DNA of 64,000 nt from an uncultured Coriobacteriaceae bacterium (GCA_902786015.1 CADAAU010000002.1:164981-228980); one strand, 5' to 3'. Shown: positions 7,978-16,424, counted from the stretch's first letter. Notes: generated by a model from the sequence alone, not told the origin. Numbers and translations are program-made.

Positions 7978-8176
7978 TCGTATCGGTCATGAGGCAGTGG
8001 CCATGGATCAACTCCGCGATGTGCAAAACCAAATCGGAGGCACATTGGTCTATCTGGATTGTGAGGCGAATGCGGGATTGATTCGGTTTTACGAAGGCCA
8101 GGGCCTTACGTTGCTTGGAGAGCGGCTTAGCGAGAATGACGGGAAGCGGTACCTGCAGTATCTGAGCTTCGTGTGA
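7974..8176 (+). pseudogene. Truncated, frameshifted GNAT acetyltransferase
   Basis: The ATG at 7974 overlaps the upstream stop, but the frame soon leaves the homologous reading. In another frame, codons from about 7982 to 8176 read GHEAVAMDQL, then GGTLVYLDCEANAGLIRFYE and GQGL, the classical last part of a GNAT N-acetyltransferase (acetyl-CoA-binding end, then the FYE helix). About 60 residues remain of the usual 150-170. The arrangement fits an internal deletion that joined the start to the C-terminal third out of frame. Confidence 0.7.
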
Positions 8177-8217
8177 TGACAAATACGGTCGAAGCTCGTC
8201 AGAGACTACAGAAAGGC

Positions 8218-8277
8218 TTGACAGTGATGCGACATAGCGCCACGCTCCGTACGGCACGGCACGGCACGGCACGGCAT
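8218..8277 (+). promoter_or_regulatory. Surface-gene leader: TTGACA box plus four GGCAC units
   Basis: TTGACA at 8218-8223 is followed by GCGCCACGCTCC and then four GGCAC units (8253-8272) and GGCAT. The whole block is repeated at 11700-11819, upstream of the large ChW gene, with 16 units. No convincing -10 box is evident at the right spacing from the TTGACA. Confidence 0.5.
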
Positions 8278-8334
8278 AAGGCGTAGCCGTGCGCTAGTCT
8301 CGAGAACCGAATACAGATACATACGCGACGGATG

Positions 8335-8386
8335 ACCGCCGGACTTGGCGGGGGCGAGCATGCCCCGCTCGGTTCGGCGGTTTTTT
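8335..8386 (+). promoter_or_regulatory. Terminator-like hairpin in leader of surface gene
   Basis: Arms ACCGCCGGAC (8335-8344) and GTTCGGCGGT (8372-8381), with an inner GCGGGG/CCCCGC stem, run into TTTTTT. It ends 31 bases before the start codon at 8418. It could terminate upstream transcripts or act as an attenuator. The same structure precedes the paralog at 11984. Confidence 0.6.
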
Positions 8387-8417
8387 ATACAAGAATAATC
8401 ACGAGGGGGAGTTTTGG

Positions 8418-9106
8418 ATGAGACAGAAGACAGGAAGGAAGCGCTGCGTGCGTTTTTTACTCACGCTGGCGATGGCCGTGGGGTTGTTGCCGGGGATGAC
8501 TTCGACGGCGCATGCGACATGTTTCCCTACGGGAGAAAGCACTTATACGGTTAGGTATTCCTCAGATGGTACATCGGTTGATAATATAGTACTTAATTAT
8601 GCATACGGTGATGATATTCATCAATCAGGAGCAAGTGGCGATTATGTTGGAAAAACATATAGTGCAACTTATAATCTTATATTTACCAAAGTATGCTCCC
8701 CAAGTTGCTTCATAACTGCAGGATGGGATGCTTTCGGGGCCGGCAGCGCGGCGTCTGGGCATCGCGTGCGCGGGCGAAAACCCACAAACTTGGGCCCGCG
8801 CGCACAGAATCCGCCCCCTTTCGGCCAAGATTGTGGGGTGCGTATTCTATGCACCCCACAATCTTGGAGCCTTTGCGGACGTCTCGCCGGTTTTCCCTCC
8901 AAGTTTGTGGGTTTTCGCTACCTGGCCGGCGTCACGCGGAGGCCAACTCTACCGCTCCCCGCCCCAGCCGACCACGCCTCGCGCCCTCCGTCACCTACGC
9001 CGGCCACGTCCAGGGCACGGGCGACCTGCCCGCCGTGAGCGAAGGCGCGATGCTCGGCACCACCGGCGAGAGCCGCCGACACCGCCGGGCAGTCGAAGAG
9101 GGGTGA
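8418..9106 (+). pseudogene. Decayed ChW-repeat surface protein gene
   Basis: The first part encodes a clear signal peptide (basic start, then FLLTLAMAVGLLPGM, cleavage near AHA) and about 70 residues of lower-GC unique sequence. A 145-bp palindromic element then interrupts it at 8774-8918. After the element, 8985-9080 encodes a ChW-like segment (GHVQGTGDLPAV, then LGTTGESRR), matching the first repeat of the gene at 11984. It jumps directly to GQSKRG-like bases that correspond to 15281-15306 of that gene. The frame is not maintained. The gene is therefore a paralog reduced by deletion and insertion; the leader and GAGGGGGAG ribosome site survive, so a short secreted peptide might still be made. 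Confidence 0.75.
8774..8918. mobile_element. MITE-like nested palindrome inserted in surface gene
   Basis: Outer arms of 20 bp match perfectly (GCGAAAACCCACAAACTTGG at 8774-8793 and its complement at 8899-8918). Inside lies a second perfect 17-bp palindrome (8825-8841 / 8851-8867, arm CCAAGATTGTGGGGTGC). Inner and outer arms are related to each other (CCAAGATTGTGGGGT versus CCAAGTTTGTGGGTT). No transposase is present. It lies within coding sequence of the decayed ChW paralog and has no counterpart in the gene at 11984, so it is likely an insertion. Confidence 0.7.
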
Positions 9107-9160
9107 AGCGCAACAGCAAGTTCGTCATCTGGGGCGACTACGCCGTTTTTCAAGTTCTGC

Positions 9161-9239
9161 AATCTGACCGCTAAAAACAACACAATCTGACCGACAGAAA
9201 TCTTGCTATATGACCGACGAAAACACTACAATATGACCG
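9161..9239. repeat. Four direct repeats (AATCTGACCG type) with exact 23-bp period
   Basis: AATCTGACCG at 9161 and 9184, TATATGACCG at 9207 and AATATGACCG at 9230, each starting exactly 23 bases after the last. The spacers differ but are A-rich. The array ends 42 bases before the ATPase start at 9282, so it may be an operator or iteron array. Confidence 0.7.
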
Positions 9240-9281
9240 ATACGCAGATAGAAACCATAATGCAGATCAGGTGGACCGAGA

Positions 9282-10556
9282 ATGGAATCGAGAACTCCCT
9301 ATCAGCCCCGCATAGCCGACGCCCAGCTCGCCGAGCGGCTGGCCCATGCGGGGGCGGTGGTCATCAGGGGGGCGAAGTGGTGCGGTAAGACGCGCACTGC
9401 CGAGCAAGTGGCAAGAAGCGCTTTGTATTTGCAGGACCCCGATGAGCGAGTAAGCAGCTTGGAGATGGCGCGGACCAAGCCGTCACTCCTCCTGCGTGGA
9501 GACCAGCCTAGGCTAATTGACGAGTGGCAGGACGCCCCGCAGCTCTGGGATGCGGTTCGGTTCTCCGTGGATCGCGCCGGTGGCTTTGGGCATTACATCC
9601 TCACGGGGTCCGCGACTCCCCGCAGGGGACAGCGCCCTGCGCACTCGGGAACCGGTCGCTTCTCCTTTCTTACGATGCGCCCCATGTCGCTTTACGAGTC
9701 TGGGGAGTCCTCGGGCGAGGTCTCCCTCTCCGCACTTTTCTCCAGTCCAGATGACATCGAGGGAATCGCATGCGGTGACGTGGAGGATGTGGCCCTTCAG
9801 GTGTTTCGGGGAGGTTGGCCCGAGGCGGTAGCCCGTGGAGAGGGTGCCGACACGACAATACCCGCCGACTATGTGGCTGCGGTGGCCGAGGAGGATATCT
9901 CCGAGGTGGACGGTGTGGCGCGCAGCCCCGCGGATGCCCGCCTTGTCATGCGCGCATATGCACGGTGCTCATCTACGATGGCGCAGTCGAAGGCGATTCG
10001 CCTGAGCATCACGCAGCGAAAAGACCCTATTGCGAAGTCTACCTTCGACTCGTACGTCTCCGCGCTCAGGCGCCTTTACGTGTTCGAGGACCTCGAGGCG
10101 TGGCGACCGTCGCTTCGGGATAAGGTTCGCATCTCGGCGACACCCACGCGGCACTTCGTCGACCCCTCGCTTGCGGCGGCAGCGATGGGAGCGACTCCTG
10201 GCATGCTCCTGCGCGACGTGCCGACGCTTGGAGTGCTGTTCGAGTCGCTCGTGGTGCGCGACCTGCGCGTCTATGCGAGCGCGATGCGGGCTGAGGTGCT
10301 CCACTATCACGACGTGAGCGGCCTCGAGGCGGATGCCGTCGTGGTCGCGCCGGATGGGGGGTGGGGAGCAATCGAGGTGAAGCTGAGCCCGTATGCGGCG
10401 GATGAGGCATCGCGAAGCCTCCAGAGGCTTGCCCGCCGCGTGGATCGCGATTCCGCCGGGGGACCTGCGTTCCTTGCCGTCATCACTTCCGGGGGCTACG
10501 CCTATCGCCGGGACGATGGCGTGTATGTCATACCGGCATCGTGTCTGGCGCCGTAA
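9282..10556 (+). CDS. AAA_14 ATPase with DUF4143 domain
   Basis: A 424-residue ATPase. Walker A is VIRGAKWCGKTRTA at about residues 28-41. The second acidic motif is RLIDEWQDAPQLWDAVR, where DEWQ is typical of the branch whose second residue pair differs from the DEIQ form. HYILTGSATP near 110 is the sensor-1 region. The C-terminal half fits DUF4143, ending with a WGAIEVKLSP segment that could be the D...ExK core. It is a different subfamily from the gene at 3434. AGGTGG lies before the ATG. The preceding 23-bp repeat array is likely its regulatory region. Biological role in the family is unknown. Confidence 0.85.
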   Translation: MESRTPYQPRIADAQLAERLAHAGAVVIRGAKWCGKTRTAEQVARSALYLQDPDERVSSLEMARTKPSLLLRGDQPRLIDEWQDAPQLWDAVRFSVDRAGGFGHYILTGSATPRRGQRPAHSGTGRFSFLTMRPMSLYESGESSGEVSLSALFSSPDDIEGIACGDVEDVALQVFRGGWPEAVARGEGADTTIPADYVAAVAEEDISEVDGVARSPADARLVMRAYARCSSTMAQSKAIRLSITQRKDPIAKSTFDSYVSALRRLYVFEDLEAWRPSLRDKVRISATPTRHFVDPSLAAAAMGATPGMLLRDVPTLGVLFESLVVRDLRVYASAMRAEVLHYHDVSGLEADAVVVAPDGGWGAIEVKLSPYAADEASRSLQRLARRVDRDSAGGPAFLAVITSGGYAYRRDDGVYVIPASCLAP

Positions 10557-10640
10557 GAAAATGTGCCAGGGAAAAGGATCTGTGGCCACGTGATTGCGGT
10601 CGCGGAGAAAACGCGTCCCCTGCCCGCGCCAAGAGCAGTA

Positions 10641-10717
10641 TGGACCAGGTACCTGGTACGCGGTCCACTCAATCACGTGTCGGCTCCGACGAGATCCTGC
10701 GCCAGGTACGTGGTCCA
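10641..10717. repeat. GGACC-type palindromic repeat, copy 5
   Basis: A full unit TGGACCAGGTACCTGGTACG then CGGTCCA (10641-10667), followed by a half unit GCCAGGTACGTGGTCCA at 10701-10717. Located downstream of the DUF4143 gene. Confidence 0.7.
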
Positions 10718-10980
10718 CGTGAGTTCAAGCCTGCCCGGCCTCGATGTGGTTCCGAAGGGAAATCCCATGAAATGAGGCTCTTGCGTCGGCCGACTGGGCG
10801 CGAATCGCTCTGTACCGCGAGCCCGGAACGCAAAACCCATCCCCGATTCATCGCCCGGCGTTACTTCTCACGGGCGGGCAGGCGATAGCCGCGTCTGCTT
10901 GCCGTTTTCGGTCCCGACACTGCCGGGCGAGTCGTCGCGCGTCCATGGGCCGTGCCCGGCGTGGGGTGCATTGTGTGCGC

Positions 10981-11103
10981 TTTGGTAGGTTTTCGGCGCG
11001 ATTCGACCTCCCAACCTACCCTTTTGCACACAACGCGGGCGATGCGTGCCTTTTGGTAGGTTTTCTGGGCTGAGACGATGCCCAAACGTACCGTTTTGCA
11101 CAC
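10981..11103. repeat. Tandem pair of 52-base hairpin repeats
   Basis: Two units, 10981-11031 and 11052-11103, each start TTTGGTAGGTTTTC and end TTTTGCACACA. In the first, GGTAGGTT pairs with AACCTACC; in the second the right arm has diverged. No coding potential is evident between 10557 and 11128. Confidence 0.6.
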
Positions 11104-11128
11104 AGTGCGCCATGAGGGACAGACGCGC

Positions 11129-11544
11129 ATGGGGTGTACTTGAATCCGGGGAGCACACTATTCGCGGAGGCATTCGCCTCGGAAAAATTTGTCGACAAAA
11201 CCGCCACGATTGCTGCCCGTTAACCTGCGCACCTACCAGAACGACATGTCCTCCCTCAGCCGCGCGGAGAACAAGACCTACAACAGCGAGACCGCGCTCT
11301 CATATGCCGTGCGGCCGCCTACTATGCTGCGCAAAGGTGGTACACGGAGATCGTGGAGCTTGATTCGGGCAAGGGTTATGCCGACGTGGCCTATCTGCCC
11401 TCACTGCGTTGTCCGCACAAGCCGGCTCTGCTCGTAGAGCTTAAGCGGAACAAGGGCATCGACACCGCGCTCGCGCAAATCCTAGATTGTCGCTACCAAG
11501 GACGGCTCGAGCGGGCGTGGGTGGCTGTCGGCATGACAACGTGA
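11129..11544 (+). pseudogene. Internally deleted ATPase-nuclease relic
   Basis: The first 30 codons read VYLNPGS, then LFAEAFASEKFVDKTA, matching the start of the paralogs at 1438 and 5488. The sequence then jumps, in another frame, to RTYQNDMSSLSRAENKTYN and the C-terminal nuclease region (YTEIVELDSGKGYADVAYLP, then ALLVELK). That equals the paralog from about residue 330 on, with further loss, so the Walker motifs are gone. The start codon is out of frame. It is closest to the gene at 1438, from which it shares RAENK-YNSE-ALSYAVR. Confidence 0.8.
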
Positions 11545-11734
11545 CGGAATACCCCAAGATTCCCGTGGTGGGATGCGGCGACGGTATGGTATCTTATATA
11601 TGTGTGTGAATGATATGTGAATGCACGTCGTCCGCATGGGCGGAGCCCGCAGTGGCGGTGCGACGGCAGGTGACAAAACCGGGGACCGACGGAGGGAGCT
11701 TGACAGGCATGCGTAATGGCGCCACGCTCCTCAC

Positions 11735-11814
11735 GGCACGGCACGGCACGGCACGGCACGGCACGGCACGGCACGGCACGGCACGGCACGGCACGGCACG
11801 GCACGGCACGGCAC
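11735..11814. repeat. GGCAC pentanucleotide array, 16 units
   Basis: Sixteen uninterrupted GGCAC units lie between a TTGACA box at 11700-11705 and a leader hairpin at 11877. The homologous array at 8253 has four units. Such arrays change length by slipped-strand mispairing. On the opposite strand it is an open frame of repeated AVPCR, which I take as an artefact. Confidence 0.9.
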
Positions 11815-11876
11815 GGCGTAAGGCATAGCCGCTCCCTTCTCCCAAGAACCGATTACAACTACATACGAGACGGATG

Positions 11877-11929
11877 ACCGCCGGACCCGGTGGGGCGTAT
11901 ATGCCCCGTCTGGTTCGGCGGTTCTTTTG
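11877..11929 (+). promoter_or_regulatory. Terminator-like hairpin in leader of ChW gene
   Basis: Arms ACCGCCGGAC (11877-11886) and GTTCGGCGGT (11913-11922), with an inner GGGGC/GCCCC stem, then TCTTTTGT. It corresponds to 8335-8386 and lies 55 bases before the start codon. Confidence 0.55.
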
Positions 11930-11983
11930 TTGGTGGATTCCGCGCGGCCACGGCGGCCGCGCGGAAAGGAAGGAGAAGTGCTT

Positions 11984-14900
11984 ATGACAAAAAAGACGAG
12001 AGGGGCCTTCGGTGCCCTGCTCGCCCTCGCCCTCGCGCTGATACTGGGGATGGTGCCGGGGACGAGCAAGGCGGCGAAGGCGGACGATGCGCTAATTGCA
12101 GCTTTGGACGAGAGTGCCACTTACGCGCCAACGACACTGCCCAACGGAGATTGGGAAACTCAATTTGGAAAACCTCACCCTCAATGGGGATGGGATTATC
12201 CTCATAATGGAAATTGTAGCGGGAATTATACTGAGAGTGGCTGGGGTACCACTGATGATTATTTTGAAATTTACCCTCCAAGTACCTATAACGTGGAAAC
12301 TGGCAACCACGGTAAAGTCGCTGAAATGAACGCATTCAAAAATGCAATACTATTCCAGGACCTCGACACCACTCCCGGCGACATTATCATGTGGAAACTG
12401 GAACATGCAGCGCGATGGTGGGGGTATACAGGTCCGCAGTCAATGAAAGTCAGTATCGGCGGTTCTGATGGCGACAGTCCCAAAGGGACGGGTGCCCCCG
12501 AGAATCTTAACGTACATATCACGGCTGCCTCACTTGCAGAATTCACGTCGGCTGGCGTACAGAATCCGGATGGAGTGACTCTTGGTTACGCAAATGCGGA
12601 CGACTTGTCAGCGCTAAGTGTAACTGCACAAAACCGCAAAGACAACCCATGGCATACGGCAAGGGGCGTATATATTATCCCGGCAGGCCAGACAAAGACG
12701 CGGTTTGCCTTTGTGAGCCTAGCTCCGACTGAAGGAGGAGGCAACATACTGGATAACATCACGTTCCAAACCCTGCTGGGCAATATGAAAGCGGTTCAGA
12801 ATGACGACTCGAGCGTGACGATCACGGGATACTGGGGCTCGGCTGCGGACAAGTCGCTGAAGGTGAAGATTGGTTCGGAAGTGCGTTCTGTGGACATGAG
12901 CGCCGTTGCCGATAAGAACTTTACTGTCACCATTCCAGGCGACTATATCAAAGGTGCGACTGAGGTCACGATTTACCATGAGGACTACGAGAGCGCCGCA
13001 ATAGTATTGAGGGTAATAACCAAGCAAAACATTACCGCTGACGAAGTTACCGCCACCTACGGCGACACGACCAAGAGCGTCATCGCCACGACCGACGGCG
13101 ACGGCAAGATCAGCTACGCGGTCAAGGAGGGCAGCGAGAGCTACATCGATGTCAATGCGTCCACCGGTAAACTGACGATCAAAGAGGTGCCTGAGTCCGG
13201 AACTGCGACCGTCGTTGTGACGGCGGCGGCAACCGACACCTACAGGCAGGCGACCAAAGAAGTCACCGTGACGATCAACAAGGCCGACTGGACGAAGACG
13301 GAGGTGTATGCGTCCGCGGCGGCGGATACTGAGGGGACCGTTGACCTGACAGATTACATTGCGGATGGTGGCAGCCTGGACGGGACGTTAGCGGTGCGTG
13401 ACGGGAGTGGGAATCAAAAGACAGATGACTATCCTAAGCTAGATACAGGGACGAACACGCTAACGTTTTGTTTTCCAGAAGATGCGCAGGGACCCGACGA
13501 TACGATTGCCTGGATAACCATCCCCGTCACCGAGTCAACCAACTACAAGGACTACGAAATCACCGCAGAGGTCTCTGCGCCGGCGAAGAAGCACCAGACG
13601 CTGACCTTCGATAAGCCCTCCGTCTCGAAGACGTACGGAGCAGAAGCGTTCACGAACACCCTAGAGCAGGGGCATGAAGAGGACGGCTACGGAACGCCCT
13701 ACGGCACAGTCACATACTCGAGCAGCAATACGAGCGTGGCAACGGTTAATTCCGAAGGCAAGGTGACCATCAACGGCACGGGAGTTGCGGTTATCACTGC
13801 CTATGCGGAAAGAACCAGCGCTGATTCTGAATATCCAATAGCAAAGCCCGGCTACATCCCCGCGACCGCGAGCTACGAGCTGACCGTGGACAAGGCCAAC
13901 CTCGAGGTCGAGCCTCCCTCCGGCACGGCGACCTACGGCCAGAAGCTTGACGATGTGGAGCTGTCCATCCCAGGAGAGAACCCCTCGGGCAAATGGACGT
14001 GGGCAAAGGACGGCTCCACGAGCGTCGGCAACGCGGGCGAGCACACCTTCAAGGCGCACTTCACGCCGGAAGACCCGAACTACAACCCCGTGCTCAACGT
14101 GGACGTGACCGTGACGGTCGAGAAGGCAGACAGCGTTCCTGCCACCGTCAACGCCAACGACCGCACCTACGATGAGGTGGAGAGGCCGCTTGTGAACGTC
14201 GAGGGCCAGGCCGAGGGCGGCGCCATGTAGTACTCGCTTGACGGCGAGGACTTCTCCGACTCGGTACCCGCCGCCACCGACGCCGGGACCTACACCGTCT
14301 GGTACAGGGTCGCGGGCGACGACAACCACAACGACTTTGGGCCCGCGTCCGTCGAGGTCACCGTCGAGAAGGCCGACAGCAGTGTCAGCAAGGCCCCCGC
14401 GCCCACCAACCCGACCTACGACGGAAAGGCGCTGGCCCTCGTCACCGCCGGCGCCGCCGAGGGCGGCACCATGCAGTACTCGCTCGACGGCGTGAACTTC
14501 TCGGAGGAGGTCCCCACAGGGACCGACGCCAAGGCGTACGACGTCTGGTACAAGGTCGTCGGCGATGACAACCACAACGACACCGAGCCGCAGAAGGTGA
14601 CCTCGACCATCGCGAGGAAGGGCGAGTCCAAGCCCGACCCCAAGACCGTCACGTACAAGGTCACCCTCACGGGCGGCAAGAACGCCACGGCGAGCGGCGG
14701 AGCCACGACGCAGAGCGTCGAGCAGGGCAGGGCCATGGCGACCGTGACCTACGCGCCGAACGCCGGCTTCCACTTCGAGAGCTACGCGGGCGAGACAAGG
14801 TCCGGCGTCATCGCCAAGCTTGATGGCGGCAGGATCATCGTTTCCGGTACGCCGACGGCCGACGTCAAGATCACCGTCCCCGACGCGGTGGCCGACCCGA

Positions 14901-15856
14901 CGCCCGCTCCGACGCCCGAGCCCGAGCCCGCGGCGCCCTCCGTCACCTGCGCCGGGCACGTCCAGGGCACGGGCGACCTGCCCGCCGTGCGCGACGGCGC
15001 CACGCTCGGCACCACCGGCGAGTCCAGGAGGCTCGAGCAGATCAGCGCCTCCGTCTCCGGCATCGAGGGCGCCTCGATAACCTACCGCGCGCACCTGCAG
15101 CGCACCGGCTGGACCGCCTGGGAGGCAGACGGCGGAAAGTGCGGCACCACCGGCGAGGCCAGGTGCCTGGAGGCCGTGCAGATGAGGCTCTCCGGCGCCG
15201 ACGGGTACCACGTCTGGTACCGCGTGCACTCACAGACCTGGGGCTGGCTGGGATGGGCCAAGGACGGCCAGCCCGCCGGCACCGCCGGGCAGTCGAAGAG
15301 GGGCGAGGCCCTGGAGGTCAGGGTGCTGCCCGAGGGCGCCGACCCCGCGGCCGAGCTCGCAGACTACGTCGATGGCCTGGCCTCCTACGTGGGCGCCGCC
15401 ACCGCCGACGTGCACCTGCAGAAGGTGGGCTGGACGGACGCCCGCTCCGCGCTCACCTTCGGCACCGCCGGCGAGTCGCGCCGCCTGGAGGCCGTGAGCC
15501 TCTCCCTCGAGAACCAGCCCGCGGCAGGCGGGATCGAGTACGACGTGCACCTGCAGACGAAGGGCTGGGAGGACGGCTTCGCCGACGGCCAGGTGGCCGG
15601 CACCGTCGGAGAGTCCCGCCGCCTGGAGGCCGTGAGGATCAGGCTCAACGGCGAGATGGCCGGCTCCGGCCAGTACAGCGTGTGGTACCGCGTGCATACC
15701 CAGGCATACGGCTGGCTGGGATGGGCCAAGGACGGCGAGGAGGCCGGCACCACGGGACTCTCCAAGCGCGGCGAGGCCTTGGAGGTGCAGATCCTGCCGT
15801 CCGGCCAGGTGCCGAACGACTACGATGCGGGCTTGGCCGCCTCGATCGACGGCTAG
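11984..15856 (+). pseudogene. Large secreted ChW-repeat surface protein interrupted by one amber codon
   Basis: ATG at 11984 follows AAGGAAGGAG. The frame is open to 15856 except TAG at 14228-14230 (codon 749 of 1290). The matching place in the next repeat reads CAG (GGTMQYSLDG versus GGAM-stop-YSLDG), so a single C-to-T change made the stop. Order of parts: signal peptide (LLALALALILGMV); a unique, lower-GC domain to about residue 340; Ig-like/MBG-type repeats with YGDTT, YGAEAF, YGQKL and YSLDG motifs; a Listeria-Bacteroides-type segment; a Pro-Glu linker; six ChW repeats (GW...DG...GTTGESRRLEAV pattern) at about 14938-15820. No sorting motif follows; ChW repeats may themselves hold it to the surface. 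As written, only the first 748 residues are made unless the stop is read through or varies in the population. Confidence 0.85.
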
Positions 15857-15884
15857 CGGCTGACGCGAGCGGCTAGTTAAGCCT

Positions 15885-15932
15885 AAGGGGACTCCCCCGC
15901 GAGCCGGAGACGATCCGCGGGGGAGTCCCCTT
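15885..15932 (+). terminator. Strong hairpin terminator after the ChW gene
   Basis: Arms AAGGGGACTCCCCCGCG and its complement flank a 14-base loop, followed by TTT. It starts 29 bases after the stop codon. Confidence 0.85.
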
Positions 15933-15942
15933 TGGACTGGCG

Positions 15943-16003
15943 TGGACCAGTGTGCCTGGTACGTGGTCCATTGCGTGGCCCACGTACCAGGTACGTCGGT
16001 CCA
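15943..16003. repeat. GGACC-type palindromic repeat, copy 6 (two units)
   Basis: First unit TGGACCAGTGTGCCTGGTAC then GTGGTCCA; second, inverted, ending GTACGTCGGTCCA. The layout equals 3307-3365 downstream of the ChW relic. Confidence 0.7.
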
Positions 16004-16127
16004 CCGGTCCACAAGGCGGCCCGACGAGGAGGTTCCCCTCGGGTCGCCATGCGTCGCTACAAGTCGCTGGCCCAGCGTACACTTTTCGTCATCCTAAACC
16101 CGTCGAGTGTTAGTATTTTTTGAAAAT

Positions 16128-16154
16128 GTCACCCCCTCCATGGGGGTGACTTTT
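16128..16154. terminator. Intrinsic terminator hairpin
   Basis: GTCACCCCC (16128-16136) pairs with GGGGGTGAC (16142-16150), with AAAA before and TTTT after, so it can work on both strands. It would end the minus-strand fragment at 16168. Confidence 0.75.
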
Positions 16155-16167
16155 CTACAGGGCGGCC

Positions 16168-16370
16168 TCAGCCATCGCCCCTCATCTGCCTGAGGAGGTC
16201 CTGGAGCTCCCGCTGGTTGTCAACGAGCTCGGGCTTCCTGTGCTCGCGCACGTCGCAGAGGACGCAGGCGTAGCGCTTGCCGTAGCGCTCGACGCACGTC
16301 TCCTCGGTCCAGACGTCGACGTGCAGGCTGACCCTGACGCCGAAGCGGATGGCGCAGTTGACGAGCCGGT
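16168..16370 (-). pseudogene. C-terminal fragment of an unknown protein
   Basis: On the minus strand one frame reads about 67 residues (VNCAIRFGVRVSLHVDVW, a CVLCDVREHRKP segment, ending QMRGDG, then TGA). Its upstream part is cut by the inverted repeat at 16371, which brings an in-frame TAA. The C-x-x-C...C spacing could bind metal. The family is not recognised. Confidence 0.4.
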
Positions 16371-16420
16371 GTTAGCGTCGGGTTAATTTGACCTAAAGGC
16401 CAGATTAGCCCGACGCTAAC
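16371..16420. repeat. 50-bp inverted repeat between two truncated genes
   Basis: Arms GTTAGCGTCGGG (16371-16382) and CCCGACGCTAAC (16409-16420) have an inner TTAAT/ATTA pairing. The element abuts the broken ends of the minus-strand fragment and the integrase stump, so it lies exactly at a rearrangement joint. Confidence 0.7.
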
Positions 16421-16424
16421 AAAG

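Noticed and set aside
8250..8400. c-di-GMP or cobalamin riboswitch in the surface-gene leaders
   Set aside because: The conserved bases of either class could not be found; only a hairpin plus repeat array is supported.
9161..9239. Possible CRISPR array
   Set aside because: Conserved cores are only about 10 bases and spacers about 13, far below CRISPR repeat and spacer sizes; no cas gene is near.
11731..12120. Minus-strand open frame of repeated AVPCR residues across the GGCAC array
   Set aside because: Any frame through a 5-base repeat without stops stays open; there is no ribosome site and no homology-like sequence, so it is not a gene.
13661..15229. Long minus-strand frame opposite the ChW gene
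   Set aside because: Antisense of a repetitive GC-rich gene; no start signal and no recognisable domain.
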